The position numbers and the translations under genes are program-made. The notes below the pieces were generated by a model, which saw only the letters and a list, made by a program, of their open reading frames with translations, was not told where the DNA came from and ran no database searches. Below, one piece after another: positions 16,417 through 24,695 of a stretch of 64,000 nt of DNA. How positions within the stretch are numbered: the first letter of the stretch is position 1; each line of letters starts with the position of its first letter. Source of the stretch: Clostridiales bacterium (GTDB taxonomy: Bacteria; Bacillota; Clostridia; Christensenellales; CAG-138). The stretch spans positions 49,592-113,591 of the forward strand of contig DUPG01000001.1 in the NCBI GenBank assembly GCA_012838425.1, written 5' to 3'.

Positions 16417-17910
16417 ATGGCTGAAACGAGGATAGATATATACCGCGACATAGCGACGCGCACGGGGGGCGACATATATTTCGGGGTCGTCGGTGCGGTG
16501 AGAACGGGCAAATCGACATTCATACGCAGGTTTATGGAGCTTCTTGTCGTACCTAATATTCAGAACGAATACGACAGGCAGAGAGTCAACGATGAGCTTC
16601 CGCAAAGCGCATCGGGCAAGACCGTTATGACAACACAGCCGAAATTCGTTCCCAACGAAGCCGCTACCATAACGCTTTCAGACGATTCTACCATGTTCAA
16701 CATGAATGTTCGCATGGTGGACTGCGTGGGCTACATGATTCCCGAAGCGTTAGGGCAAGCCGAGGGCGACAGAGAGCGCATGGTTATTACGCCATGGTTC
16801 GATTACGAAATCCCATTTGAGCAGGCGGCGGAAATAGGCACTACAAAGGTTATTCAGGAGCATTCCACAATAGGAATTGTAGTAACCACCGACGGCACAA
16901 TTACAGACATTCCGCGCGGCGCGTATGTTTCAGCCGAAGAAAGAGTTATAGCCAAGATGAAGGAGCAAAACAAGCCCTTTATAATTGTGCTGAACTCTCG
17001 AAACCCGTACTCTGAGGACGCCGAAGCCCTGCGCGGTTCGCTTGAAGCGAAATATGAAACCCGTACAGTCGCTCTTGATGTAATGAATATGACTGTTAAT
17101 GACATAACAGACCTTTTAGAGAGCATATTGTTCGAGCTGCCCATACGCCAGCTAATTGTGAATGTTCCGCCATTCATACGCGCCTTGGGTATTGAGAATC
17201 CTCTAAATGCAAAAATAGCAGAGGCAATCAGGGGTGCTATGCCCAACATAAACAAAATGCGCGATACTCAATGCCTGCTTGACAGCATTCCGGAGAACGA
17301 CGACTTCTACGCGCTTGCCTTAACAAATATTGACCCCGCCACAGGCACGCTTGAATACACGCTCACCCCCAAAGAGCATGTTTTCTACAATGTGCTAAGT
17401 GAAGAATGCGGCTATGAAATCAAAGACGAATACCATCTTATATCCACGCTAAAGGATTTCATAGTAGCAAAGCGCGCGTATGACAGAATGCAGGAGGCGC
17501 TTATAGAGGTTGAGCGCACAGGCTATGGTTTGGTTCCTCCCGATATGAATGAGTTGACGCTTGAGGAGCCAGAAATAGTCCGTCAAGGCAACAGGTTCGG
17601 CGTAAGGTTAAAGGCTAACGCCACAGGCCTGCACCTTATACGCGTGAATATGGATTCTGAAATAGCCCCGCTCGTAGGTACGGAGGAGCAGTCTGAAGAG
17701 CTTGTTAAGTACCTTACAGACACTTTTGAAAAAGAGCCTGATAAGATTTGGCAAACCAACATATTCGGCAAGCCGCTGTATGACCTTGTATGCAGCGGGC
17801 TGTATTCGAAGATAAACCAGCTACCCGATGAGGTGCGTATGCAGCTTAGGGATATGGTGCAGCGCATTGTAAACGAAAGGTGCAACAACTTGGTGTGCAT
17901 AATGCTGTGA
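16417..17910 (+). CDS. spoIVA: Stage IV sporulation protein A, spore coat morphogenetic ATPase
   Basis: 497 residues, close to the Bacillus protein in length. N-terminal IDIYRDIATRTGGDIYFGVVG and AVRTGKSTFIRRFMELL (Walker-type P-loop), then VDCVGYM, EHSTIGIVVTTDGTI and a C-terminal EPEIVRQGNRFGVRLKA block, all strongly conserved in SpoIVA. In known species it polymerises with ATP on the forespore surface and anchors the coat and links to cortex formation. I start at the ATG with GGAGGAG (16403-16409); an upstream in-frame start would lie 20 codons earlier in the promoter zone. It is the only plus-strand gene inside the phage-like block and is complete. Confidence 0.97.
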   Translation: MAETRIDIYRDIATRTGGDIYFGVVGAVRTGKSTFIRRFMELLVVPNIQNEYDRQRVNDELPQSASGKTVMTTQPKFVPNEAATITLSDDSTMFNMNVRMVDCVGYMIPEALGQAEGDRERMVITPWFDYEIPFEQAAEIGTTKVIQEHSTIGIVVTTDGTITDIPRGAYVSAEERVIAKMKEQNKPFIIVLNSRNPYSEDAEALRGSLEAKYETRTVALDVMNMTVNDITDLLESILFELPIRQLIVNVPPFIRALGIENPLNAKIAEAIRGAMPNINKMRDTQCLLDSIPENDDFYALALTNIDPATGTLEYTLTPKEHVFYNVLSEECGYEIKDEYHLISTLKDFIVAKRAYDRMQEALIEVERTGYGLVPPDMNELTLEEPEIVRQGNRFGVRLKANATGLHLIRVNMDSEIAPLVGTEEQSEELVKYLTDTFEKEPDKIWQTNIFGKPLYDLVCSGLYSKINQLPDEVRMQLRDMVQRIVNERCNNLVCIML

Positions 17911-18015
17911 GGCGGCGACATAAGTCGCCGCGTGAAGACAGTGTTTCACGCTGGAATGAAGGCGGCATAGCCGCCTATTTTCATGCGCCTTTGGCATCTT
18001 CATGCGCCCATAGCG
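17911..18015. repeat. Mini-hairpin array (class 1) after spoIVA
   Basis: GCGGCGAC-ATAA-GTCGCCGC (17912-17931), CAGTGT-TTC-ACGCTG (17939-17953) and GGCGGC-ATA-GCCGCC (17961-17975), then weaker units. The stretch 17935-17985 repeats the start of the 12.65 kb array almost base for base, including the AATGAA linker and TATTTT tail. The first hairpin begins at the spoIVA stop but lacks a T-run. Confidence 0.75.
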
Positions 18016-18040
18016 CCAACGCCTCATTCCTAACTCAACG

Positions 18041-18430
18041 CTACTCTTTAAGCACTTCAATAGCCTGCTTCAGCTTCTTAGGCAGCGGTATTCCTATTTC
18101 GCCTGCGTTCTCCAATATGCTCAGCGCTTCGTTCAATATGTAGAACATAATTACTGCCGAGCGTATTGCGCTGTTCGCATCAGGTATAAGCCTGTCTATT
18201 ATTGACGCTACTGCGATTATTACGAGTATCACTACCTTTTTAAGCAGGCCTATAAAGCCTACCTTTGAGTTTAGCTCTCCCCTGATAGCCGCGGCTATTA
18301 CGCCTGTTACATAATCGAGCGATAACATTACCACCATGCCTATTATCAGCGCGTCCCAAGGACCGAACAGGTAGGCTAATATGCCGCCAATGCCTGCTAT
18401 CACGAGCTTAAAGGTTGAACTTATATTCAT
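18041..18430 (-). CDS. Phage holin
   Basis: 129 residues with three to four membrane helices (about 8-25, 28-50, 65-85, 95-110). FGPWDALIIGMVVMLSLDYVTGVIAA is the hallmark of the phage lysis / toxin-secretion holin family (TIGR01593-like). It should make membrane lesions that let the endolysin reach the wall. It follows the endolysin gene after 16 bases, an endolysin-then-holin order. Confidence 0.85.
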   Translation of the reverse strand: MNISSTFKLVIAGIGGILAYLFGPWDALIIGMVVMLSLDYVTGVIAAAIRGELNSKVGFIGLLKKVVILVIIAVASIIDRLIPDANSAIRSAVIMFYILNEALSILENAGEIGIPLPKKLKQAIEVLKE

Positions 18431-18446
18431 TTACTCACCCCATTCT

Positions 18447-19172
18447 TTATGCCGATTCCAAGTAGTTGGCTATGCAGTAGCCGCGCACGAAGCCGCTTTC
18501 CTTAGAATCGTCCTTTTTGATGACCTCCGCCCATTGCGAGCTGTCTATTCCCAGCACCAGCACAGTATCGCCTGCGCTTACCTTACCTATTACGGTATTG
18601 CTGTTGGTTACATACGGAACGCTGCGCAAATTGCAGTAGGTCTTACCGCCATACCTCATAAGCCTTGGGAACTGCATTTCCTTTCTGTTCGAAAGCGACT
18701 CCATTCTGCCGAAATGCGTCCAATAGCCAGTACCGTTTTCGGAATAGCGTTCACACACTACGCCTACATCGCGCCCCTTCGCATGAATCACCAAGCCATC
18801 ACCTATATATACGCCGACATGGTGTATTTTAGTTCCATCATGCCGAAAAACGAGGTCGCCGGCCTGCAAATCCGATTCCTTTATCTTTTTGCAGAAGCTA
18901 TACAGCCCCTTAGCGCTCATATCCGAATGAATTATTGAATTATCAAGGAAAAAGCGCACTAAAAGACCCGAGCAGTCATACGCCTTTACATCAAGTATAC
19001 CCTTAGAAAGCTGCTTTCTGAAAAAGCTTATTGCGCGCTTTGCGTTTTCCTCACTGGTTTCGCGCTTTCTTATCCAATCCTCATTGAAGCCTACCTCACC
19101 CTGCGCGCCCCAAACATATATGCTGCCTACCTGCTGTTTCAGCCAAGCAATAAATTTATTAACCATATACAT
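18447..19172 (-). CDS. NlpC/P60 endolysin with SH3-like C-terminus
   Basis: 241 residues. The catalytic Cys lies in AYDCSGLLVRFF (about residue 66) and His in IHHVGVYIGDG (about 117), followed by VIHAKG (third polar residue), the order of NlpC/P60 peptidases that cut wall peptides. The last 70 residues (LRSVPYVTNSNTVIGKVSAGD ... GFVRGYCIANYLE) resemble a bacterial SH3 wall-binding domain. No signal peptide, so release should depend on the holin. Second from last gene before spoIVA. Confidence 0.88.
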   Translation of the reverse strand: MYMVNKFIAWLKQQVGSIYVWGAQGEVGFNEDWIRKRETSEENAKRAISFFRKQLSKGILDVKAYDCSGLLVRFFLDNSIIHSDMSAKGLYSFCKKIKESDLQAGDLVFRHDGTKIHHVGVYIGDGLVIHAKGRDVGVVCERYSENGTGYWTHFGRMESLSNRKEMQFPRLMRYGGKTYCNLRSVPYVTNSNTVIGKVSAGDTVLVLGIDSSQWAEVIKKDDSKESGFVRGYCIANYLESA

Positions 19173-19183
19173 TCCCCTTTCAC

Positions 19184-20023
19184 TTAGTATAGCTCTTCAA
19201 CATTGTCATACTTATCTCTTCCTCTGTCGTTCTTAGCCTGCCGGGACTGCATAAAGCTGTTATATAGCTGATTGTAGCCCGATTCGCCTAAATCAAGCTT
19301 CGCCTGCGCGCGAATATAGCGCCAATACTCATGCTGCGACAAGAAGAAATCTTCCGCCTGCGCGCCTAAGCTGTCTATATACCGCTCATAGTCGGAGTAC
19401 TTCAAGCCCGAAAAATATGCGCTGTCATTTTGCTTTGCGGCACTTCTTTCCTTTGCTCTTAGCTGTTCCTCAAACATCTCTCTTTCCTGGCGCATTTTTT
19501 CACGCTGAAGCTCAAGCTCCTCCTGCTTCATCTTCTGCTCTGCGTACATTGAGCCTAACTTCATCAAGGAGTCATACACCTGCGCCGCCAAAGCCTGTGA
19601 GTATTCGCTTTCAAGATACGCTATATCGTCCTGCTCGCTTTCCTCCTGCCTTGCTTTCATAGAAGAAACAAATGTCGAGCCGCCCATTCCGCGCGCGTAT
19701 GAGTCGGCGTCTAACTCAGCTTCGAATGTGTCCGACGCCGCTTTTCGCTTCTCAATAGCAGCATCTATTGTGGGGCGCATAACATTCGAAAAGTATTCTG
19801 TGAGCTTCTTAGAGATAGCCTCCCAGTCAACGCCGCTCCCGAAGGGATAGCCCTCATTATCGTTCTGCTTGTTCTTTTCCATCAAATATTTTTCATACGC
19901 CGCTTGAGTTTTCTTGCCCCATATGCCGTCAACCTCTACGCCCAACAGCTTCTGATAGCGCTTTACATCTTCATAGGACATTACATCCTCCGGCGGCGTG
20001 TAGCCATCAACATAATATTTCAT
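19184..20023 (-). CDS. Putative virion protein with peptidoglycan-binding start and coiled coil
   Basis: 279 residues. The N-terminus SYEDVKRYQKLLGVEVDGIWGKKTQAAYEKYL is a good PG_binding_1 module (about 16-48). A long charged coiled coil follows at about 140-200 (EQKMKQEELELQREKMRQER). The C-terminus is polar and helical. Podoviruses carry internal or ejection proteins of this kind, and wall binding would suit one, but this is inference from position between tail and lysis genes. No membrane segment. Confidence 0.6.
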   Translation of the reverse strand: MKYYVDGYTPPEDVMSYEDVKRYQKLLGVEVDGIWGKKTQAAYEKYLMEKNKQNDNEGYPFGSGVDWEAISKKLTEYFSNVMRPTIDAAIEKRKAASDTFEAELDADSYARGMGGSTFVSSMKARQEESEQDDIAYLESEYSQALAAQVYDSLMKLGSMYAEQKMKQEELELQREKMRQEREMFEEQLRAKERSAAKQNDSAYFSGLKYSDYERYIDSLGAQAEDFFLSQHEYWRYIRAQAKLDLGESGYNQLYNSFMQSRQAKNDRGRDKYDNVEELY

Positions 20024-20042
20024 ACTTCCTCCTGTTTAATCT

Positions 20043-20228
20043 CTATTCTCTGTTCAACGATGCTTGCAGCTGTGAAAGCAGCTCCTCTAACTCCTCCAGC
20101 TGCTTGAATATGCTTGTGAAGTTCTGATTAAGCCTGCTTTCGTTCGCCTTATACCACAATGCCTTGTCAATTTCATTCGACTGCACAGTGTCGTCGGGCG
20201 ACAAGGCTATATAATGCAACGCTTTCAT
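20043..20228 (-). CDS. Small helical phage protein
   Basis: 61 residues; ends in a leucine-zipper-like stretch (IFKQLEELEELLSQLQASL). I start at the ATG that overlaps the TAA of the tail gene (TAATG) behind GGAGG; a GTG three codons earlier is possible. Function unknown; perhaps a scaffold or tail chaperone. Confidence 0.55.
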   Translation of the reverse strand: MKALHYIALSPDDTVQSNEIDKALWYKANESRLNQNFTSIFKQLEELEELLSQLQASLNRE

Positions 20229-21631
20229 TACTTGCACCTCCCCCGTACCTTCAAGTGCAGCTCCATTCCGCCCTTTATCTGAAAGCTGCTGCCTTCGCTG
20301 TTGGCGATTTTCAGACCTATTGTGCGCCCTTCATCTATAAGCGGCACCTCTGCTACCTCGTCGTTGAGATTTGTGATTATGTGCTCCCTCTCAAAGCCTC
20401 CTGTATAGGTTGTGAGGGATAGGCTCGTGCCGCTTCCTCTCAAATACAGCTCATCAAACTGCTTTATTGTTGATTTTTCGCCCAAGTCCGTTATAGGTGT
20501 GCGCCAATATGCCACTATCGGCTCGCCTGCATAGGTGTTGCCGTAATCCAATCTGCATATATGCCTTGACGAATTTATAAAAAAGACTATATTGTCCTTC
20601 TGCACCATGTCTATTACTTCAAAGCCGTTTCTGCGCATATATGTACGGCGGTTGAGGTCGTACTCTATGAGCTCTGTGTTGCTGCCCTTCTTGATTGTGA
20701 AGTACAGCTTGTTCTTTGCCCTTACACCCCTTGTGTTGCGCGTGTTTGCGCCGTTCATAATGTTCTTTATCTTCATGGCGTCGCTGCTCAGCCTTGCGTT
20801 TACGCCGTCAAACACATTAAGCCCCGAATTCGTAAAGTAATACGCAACATCGGAATAATGCACTATTGAAGTGTGGCTGACATATTCCGAATCAGCTTCT
20901 ACCTGCTCTAACACGAAATTCGAAGGCTTGTCGCCGTACAGCCTGTATATGCTGTGCTTCTTAAATATGAGAAGCTGGCTCGACAATGCTGTCAGCGCAA
21001 TAATGGGGTCGGAATCGAAATCGCCTACCTCTATATGCCCGCCCTCTACATTTGGAGAGGCCTCATCATAGCCCCAATCCTCTATGCTTCTGTTGCCGCC
21101 GGGCAGCTTTGAATAATACAGCCTGTTGGGATAGTCCTTGTTGCCTGCGGAAAAAAGCCTGTTCTTATACAATGCCAAATAGCGCACGGGTATATCGGAT
21201 TGATTTTCCGCGCTTCCGAAGCTATAAAAGCTGTCGCCATCATATTTGAGCATTTGCGTTTCGCCATTGGCTATGAGCAGGTAATCGGTATTGTTGATGC
21301 TTACCTCGACTGTGTCGAACTCATAGTCCTCCAAAGCAGGAGTGAACTCATACGCCTTTACCCACAGCCCGTTAGTGCTTGCGTATATTGCGTCGGAGCA
21401 GAACACCAAGAAAATATCGCCCTCCTTGCGCTTGAATATGACGAGCCTGTGAATATCACCCTCCCCGGGGACTTGTGCTATTATGTGGCGCACAAATCCC
21501 TTAGCTACGGAGAGGTTGCCGTCGTCTGTATTCATGTTTACTGCGTCGGGGGAGAAGCTTGGGTGCAGTATGTTCTCATCGCAGGACTGGTCTATGCCTA
21601 AGAACCGGTCTATTTTGTATTGATACAGCAT
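20228..21631 (-). CDS. Phage tail/stopper protein, beta-propeller-like
   Basis: 467 residues, rich in beta strands, with repeated short blades (RLVIFKRKEGDIFLVFCSD, LLIANGETQMLKYDGD, RLFSAGNKDYPNRLYYS, LLIFKKHSIYRLYGD, KLYFTIKKGSNTELIEYD). Proteins of this look and size follow the adaptor gene in podoviruses (P22 gp10 or T7 nozzle type) and in prophages with N4-gp56-type capsids. It would close or extend the portal end of the particle. No enzymatic motif is visible. It follows the adaptor after 18 bases. Confidence 0.65.
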   Translation of the reverse strand: MLYQYKIDRFLGIDQSCDENILHPSFSPDAVNMNTDDGNLSVAKGFVRHIIAQVPGEGDIHRLVIFKRKEGDIFLVFCSDAIYASTNGLWVKAYEFTPALEDYEFDTVEVSINNTDYLLIANGETQMLKYDGDSFYSFGSAENQSDIPVRYLALYKNRLFSAGNKDYPNRLYYSKLPGGNRSIEDWGYDEASPNVEGGHIEVGDFDSDPIIALTALSSQLLIFKKHSIYRLYGDKPSNFVLEQVEADSEYVSHTSIVHYSDVAYYFTNSGLNVFDGVNARLSSDAMKIKNIMNGANTRNTRGVRAKNKLYFTIKKGSNTELIEYDLNRRTYMRRNGFEVIDMVQKDNIVFFINSSRHICRLDYGNTYAGEPIVAYWRTPITDLGEKSTIKQFDELYLRGSGTSLSLTTYTGGFEREHIITNLNDEVAEVPLIDEGRTIGLKIANSEGSSFQIKGGMELHLKVRGRCK

Positions 21632-21649
21632 ATTTTCACCTCACTCGCT

Positions 21650-22183
21650 TCAATAGATGTTCTCTATTGTCCTCCCCTCTCTGAAAGCGGATATGAACCT
21701 TGCCTTTGCGGTTTCATACATCTGCAAATATATGTTGGCTCCGCTCTGCGTTGCCTTATCGCCCGACATTCTCTCACGCGCAACCGCATATATAACTATT
21801 AAGCCATGCAACTGTTCGGGTACCTCGGGCGAGCTTTCAAGCGCAGTGATAACATTGGGAACATAACGATATGTAACATCAACATTCCCAACTCCGCGCA
21901 CGGAAACAATGCCCGCAGCTTCATTTACAGAATAGTTCAGCGGAAAGCCCTCCTGCGAAACGCCCACTACCTTCATGCAAAGGCGGTCTAATTGCGATAG
22001 GTCAACGGTAGTGCCTACTATTCTTGCGCTTTCGGTTCGTATAAGCGGAAAGGCGGTTGCTATATCGCGTATGGCGTCGTTCACGAATACGGTTAGCTTG
22101 GCTTTCCACTTGTCAACCGAGGCAGAGTCGCTTCCCCTGCCTAACTGCAACAGCGCGGCTTCTATAATCTCGCGCAATGTCAT
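21650..22183 (-). CDS. Phage head-tail adaptor-like protein
   Basis: 177 residues. MTLREIIEAALLQLGRG, then KAKLTVFVNDAIRDIATAFP, is the helix pair that opens many podovirus adaptors; the middle has beta strands and the end a helix (YLQMYETAKARFISAF). Position between capsid and propeller protein fits a ring below the portal. The start overlaps the previous gene by four bases (ATGA). Confidence 0.65.
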   Translation of the reverse strand: MTLREIIEAALLQLGRGSDSASVDKWKAKLTVFVNDAIRDIATAFPLIRTESARIVGTTVDLSQLDRLCMKVVGVSQEGFPLNYSVNEAAGIVSVRGVGNVDVTYRYVPNVITALESSPEVPEQLHGLIVIYAVARERMSGDKATQSGANIYLQMYETAKARFISAFREGRTIENIY

Positions 22184-22446
22184 GATTTCGCCCTCGTTTT
22201 CTTAGAGTTGAGGCACTTGCCGCTTTCCGTCTTATAGTCGTCGTATAGCGATTTCGACAGCACCTTTACGCGTGCGTTTGAGTATATGAGCTTTGCCAAG
22301 CTGAGCGGAACGCGCACAGGCACTCCGCGCGAAATTCTGTAAAATCTGCCGTTTATGCCGCCCTCCCATGCGTCGCCGGGGTCGCCTTCTATGATTAACT
22401 CTACATAGGGTGCTTCGGGCTTGATTTCTTTTTCTGTGATATACAT
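22180..22446 (-). CDS. Small phage structural protein of unknown role
   Basis: 88 residues; begins with strands (VELIIEGDPGDAWEGGINGRFYRISRGVPVRVPLSLAKLI) and ends basic (NSKKTRAKS). Overlaps the adaptor gene by four bases. It could be a head decoration or completion protein; nothing proves this. Confidence 0.6.
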   Translation of the reverse strand: MYITEKEIKPEAPYVELIIEGDPGDAWEGGINGRFYRISRGVPVRVPLSLAKLIYSNARVKVLSKSLYDDYKTESGKCLNSKKTRAKS

Positions 22447-22519
22447 AAAAACCTCCTTGATGTTTTTTAAGCGCTGTTAGCCAGTACTCAAAAAATGAAA
22501 ATGCTTCGTATATGAAATA

Positions 22520-22580
22520 ATTCGCTTATGCGAATCATTAAATATTGCACTTATAGCAGCATGAAATTTCGCTGCGCGAA
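22520..22580. repeat. Mini-hairpin string (class 2)
   Basis: ATTCGC-TTAT-GCGAAT (22520-22535) and TTCGC-TGC-GCGAA (22568-22580) with CATTAAATATT and GCATGAAAT linkers, matching the string at 16250-16340. Confidence 0.65.
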
Positions 22581-22624
22581 GTGAATAAATTTTTTTGGGG
22601 GAAACAAGGCTTTGATAGGTGAAC

Positions 22625-22646
22625 GGGCGTACACGCAGGTACGCCC
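22625..22646. repeat. Isolated inverted repeat upstream of the 88-residue gene
   Basis: GGGCGTAC-ACGCAG-GTACGCCC, eight base pairs, in the 430-base gap between the capsid gene and the next gene. No T-run on either side. The rest of the gap (22447-22876) holds only the repeat strings listed. Confidence 0.55.
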
Positions 22647-22799
22647 AGCTCTATATTTAGGGAGAAAAAACACAAAATCTATTAGAAAATTATGCGCTTT
22701 GCGGTAATCAGGTGCGCTTATATGCAATTTAGAGAAGTAACAAGCATGGATTTATTCTGAGTTTTTTTATTGCGCACTCCACACTCATAAATGCTCATT

Positions 22800-22876
22800 C
22801 GGGCGCAGCCCGTCTTCGTTCAATGCGAAGCGTGTCTTCATTTGCCGCAGGCGTCTTCATGCGCGCAAAGCGCCCT
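22800..22876. repeat. Mini-hairpin array (class 1) abutting the capsid gene
   Basis: CGGGC-GCA-GCCCG (22800-22812), AATGC-GAA-GCGT, GCC-GCA-GGC, GCGCGCAAAGCGC, joined by TCTTCGTT, TCTTCATT and TCTTCAT. It ends at the stop codon of the capsid gene. Confidence 0.75.
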
Positions 22877-24058
22877 TTACGCGCTTACACCATGCTCTAT
22901 ACGCACAATCCACAAATCGTTAAGCCTTTTTGCCGCGAAGGCTGCTACCTTTGCGCCTACCGTCGCGCGTTGATTCAAGGGGTCGGCTGTGCCTGCTGAG
23001 CCGCAGGGCTTTATAATTGTCTGCATACCGCCCGCGCCTGTTACATCGATAATACCGTAGGCGTCCTTGCCGAAAACAACTGTCGCGTGGACCTCCGCTC
23101 CGCTTGCGCCTGCGTCATCGCTGATTATTGCTGCGCCTACTTGGGGAACAGCGTCAAGCGCCTCTAAAAGCACTATAACCTCGGCGTCTTCTTCGAGCGC
23201 GTCAACATCAACCGCTAAATTCTTATTGCTTCCTATGCTTATTGTCGCGCCTTCGGTTTTCAGATACTCAATCTGCGCGGCTGTCAGCGCCTTATCGAGC
23301 ACTATCTGCGTGGCGGTGCTGCCTATCGCAACTGAGCGGCGAATGCTGGGCGTGAACACCTTGGCTTCTGTACTTTCCACAAACACTACGCCATACAGCC
23401 TGCCTATTTCGCCCGAGTATATTTGCTCTGCGTTTGAATACTTGCTTACATCCTGCCAGTTTGAGTCGCTTTGCAGGTCGAATGTCGCTTCGGGTGAGCA
23501 TATGCAGATGAAGTGCGGATTGCGCCCGTCGGAGAACATACGCGCCTTTGCGTTCTTGAGGGTTCTAACCGCTTTTCTTATCTCTGTAACTGTCAGCTTG
23601 TCGCTGCTTGTCAAGGCGTCACGGCTCTGCTTGCCGTTCGCATACTGAACATTGCTGCCGGAGCATATTTCGTCACGCGTGATCCACTCTATTACCGTGC
23701 CAAGCTGTTCGCCTAAAAGCTCCGCGCTGTCGGCTATCACTCTGTCATAGCCTGTGAGGTCCAACAGGTCGCTTACCTCTACATATGCGCCGTACTGTGA
23801 AACTGTCGCTTGAACGGAGGTCTGCGAAAGCGCTTGGCTCTCGGGAGTTACGCCTTCCTCCAATCCGCCCATTACTTTTGACGGGTCGAATAGATTCCAG
23901 CGTCTGAACTCCACAGTCTTGCCGCTGTTCTTAGGAATGGAACGCTTCTGACCGTACTTTGCGAACACGAAGCGCGTTTTTGCGCTTTCTAAAAGCTGTC
24001 TGTCGTAAAATGTTTTGTTCAGCTTTGTTGTTAGGGTTGTTGATGTCGTTGTATTCAT
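22877..24058 (-). CDS. Phage major capsid protein, N4-gp56 family
   Basis: 393 residues. The opening LTTKLNKTFYDRQLLESAKTRFVFAKYGQK, then RRWNLFDP, GVTPESQALSQTSVQATVSQYGAYVEVSDLL and HFICICSPEATFDLQSDSNWQDVSKY follow the N4-gp56 capsid family known from many Clostridia prophages. It forms the HK97-fold shell. A protease gene is not seen and none is needed in this family. The frame is complete, with codon use like its neighbours. Confidence 0.88.
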   Translation of the reverse strand: MNTTTSTTLTTKLNKTFYDRQLLESAKTRFVFAKYGQKRSIPKNSGKTVEFRRWNLFDPSKVMGGLEEGVTPESQALSQTSVQATVSQYGAYVEVSDLLDLTGYDRVIADSAELLGEQLGTVIEWITRDEICSGSNVQYANGKQSRDALTSSDKLTVTEIRKAVRTLKNAKARMFSDGRNPHFICICSPEATFDLQSDSNWQDVSKYSNAEQIYSGEIGRLYGVVFVESTEAKVFTPSIRRSVAIGSTATQIVLDKALTAAQIEYLKTEGATISIGSNKNLAVDVDALEEDAEVIVLLEALDAVPQVGAAIISDDAGASGAEVHATVVFGKDAYGIIDVTGAGGMQTIIKPCGSAGTADPLNQRATVGAKVAAFAAKRLNDLWIVRIEHGVSA

Positions 24059-24112
24059 ATCTTTCTGCCTTTCTTATTTTTTGATTGGATAGTGTGCTTA
24101 TATTATTAGGAT

Positions 24113-24514
24113 TTAGCCGTTTTCAAGCTGCTTTTTGATTCTTTCGAACTCCTCCTTTGAGATTTTTGAGAAATCCACATGAACGGATTGCGGCTTGCCT
24201 GTTTTCATGGCTCTTGGGAACTCCTTGCGCCTGTATATTTCCTCAACCGCACTGAGTCTGCCCTCCTCATGCGCTTTTTCAAGGCGCTTTTCTGCCTCGA
24301 ATATGCGTATAGCGGCCGGAACATCATACTCCTTCACAAGCGATAGGAATTCTTCGGAGTTAATGTACTCGTTTAACTCGAATATTAACCTGTTTTCCGC
24401 CTTGTACCTCTCAAGCGTCTTTACGACATTGGCGGCTAACCGGGCTACTTGGGCGTCTTTTTCGTCAAGCTGGGGCTTTTCCTTTGCCCTGTTGAAAATC
24501 TCTGTAAGCTTCAT
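24113..24514 (-). CDS. Putative phage scaffold protein, first gene of the particle operon
   Basis: 133 residues, strongly charged and helical (KLTEIFNRAKEKPQLDEKDAQVA, RIFEAEKRLEKAHEEGRL) with a C-terminal KISKEEFERIKKQLENG. This build and its place right before the capsid gene are typical of scaffolding proteins, which guide capsid assembly and are then lost. No family is recognised. AGGAGG lies before the ATG, and a terminator-like hairpin lies 20 bases further upstream. Confidence 0.6.
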   Translation of the reverse strand: MKLTEIFNRAKEKPQLDEKDAQVARLAANVVKTLERYKAENRLIFELNEYINSEEFLSLVKEYDVPAAIRIFEAEKRLEKAHEEGRLSAVEEIYRRKEFPRAMKTGKPQSVHVDFSKISKEEFERIKKQLENG

Positions 24515-24534
24515 TTAGTCCTCCTTTCGAAGCA

Positions 24535-24559
24535 ATTAAAAAAGGCTCATAATGAGCCT
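24535..24559 (-). terminator. Terminator-like hairpin in the leader of the particle operon
   Basis: AGGCTCA-TTA-TGAGCCT followed on the minus strand by seven T. It lies between the LexA-boxed promoter and the ribosome-binding site of the first gene, so transcripts must read through it. It may act as an attenuator. Confidence 0.75.
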
Positions 24560-24665
24560 GCGGGAGTGGGGGAAGTGTTAAAATAAAATGAGAAATCTCT
24601 TTTTCATGCCGCGTTTTGTACTTGAAAACCGAAATTGCGCTAAGCACACTTTATCCATCATAAAC

Positions 24666-24695
24666 ATTATAACAGAACATTTGTTCGCTTGTCAA
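24666..24695 (-). promoter_or_regulatory. Strong promoter of the phage-like particle operon
   Basis: Minus strand TTGACA, 18 bases, TATAAT: both hexamers perfect. It starts a leader of about 145 bases before the first particle gene. The spacer holds the LexA-type box listed separately. Confidence 0.85.
24674..24687. promoter_or_regulatory. LexA (SOS) box within the promoter spacer
   Basis: Minus strand CGAACAAATGTTCT, a 12-base perfect palindrome GAACAAATGTTC-type core (GAAC-N4-GTTC). It fits the Gram-positive LexA/DinR consensus CGAACRNRYGTTCG at 13 of 14 positions. Bound LexA would sit between -35 and -10 and block RNA polymerase. Confidence 0.75.

Noticed and set aside
19184..20023. Endolysin call for the PG-binding protein
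   Set aside because: It has a wall-binding module but no hydrolase motif; the catalytic endolysin is the next gene.
24465..24647. 60-codon frame in the leader of the particle operon
   Set aside because: It would span the terminator hairpin and overlap the first real gene; a regulatory leader peptide is possible but there is no good start signal.
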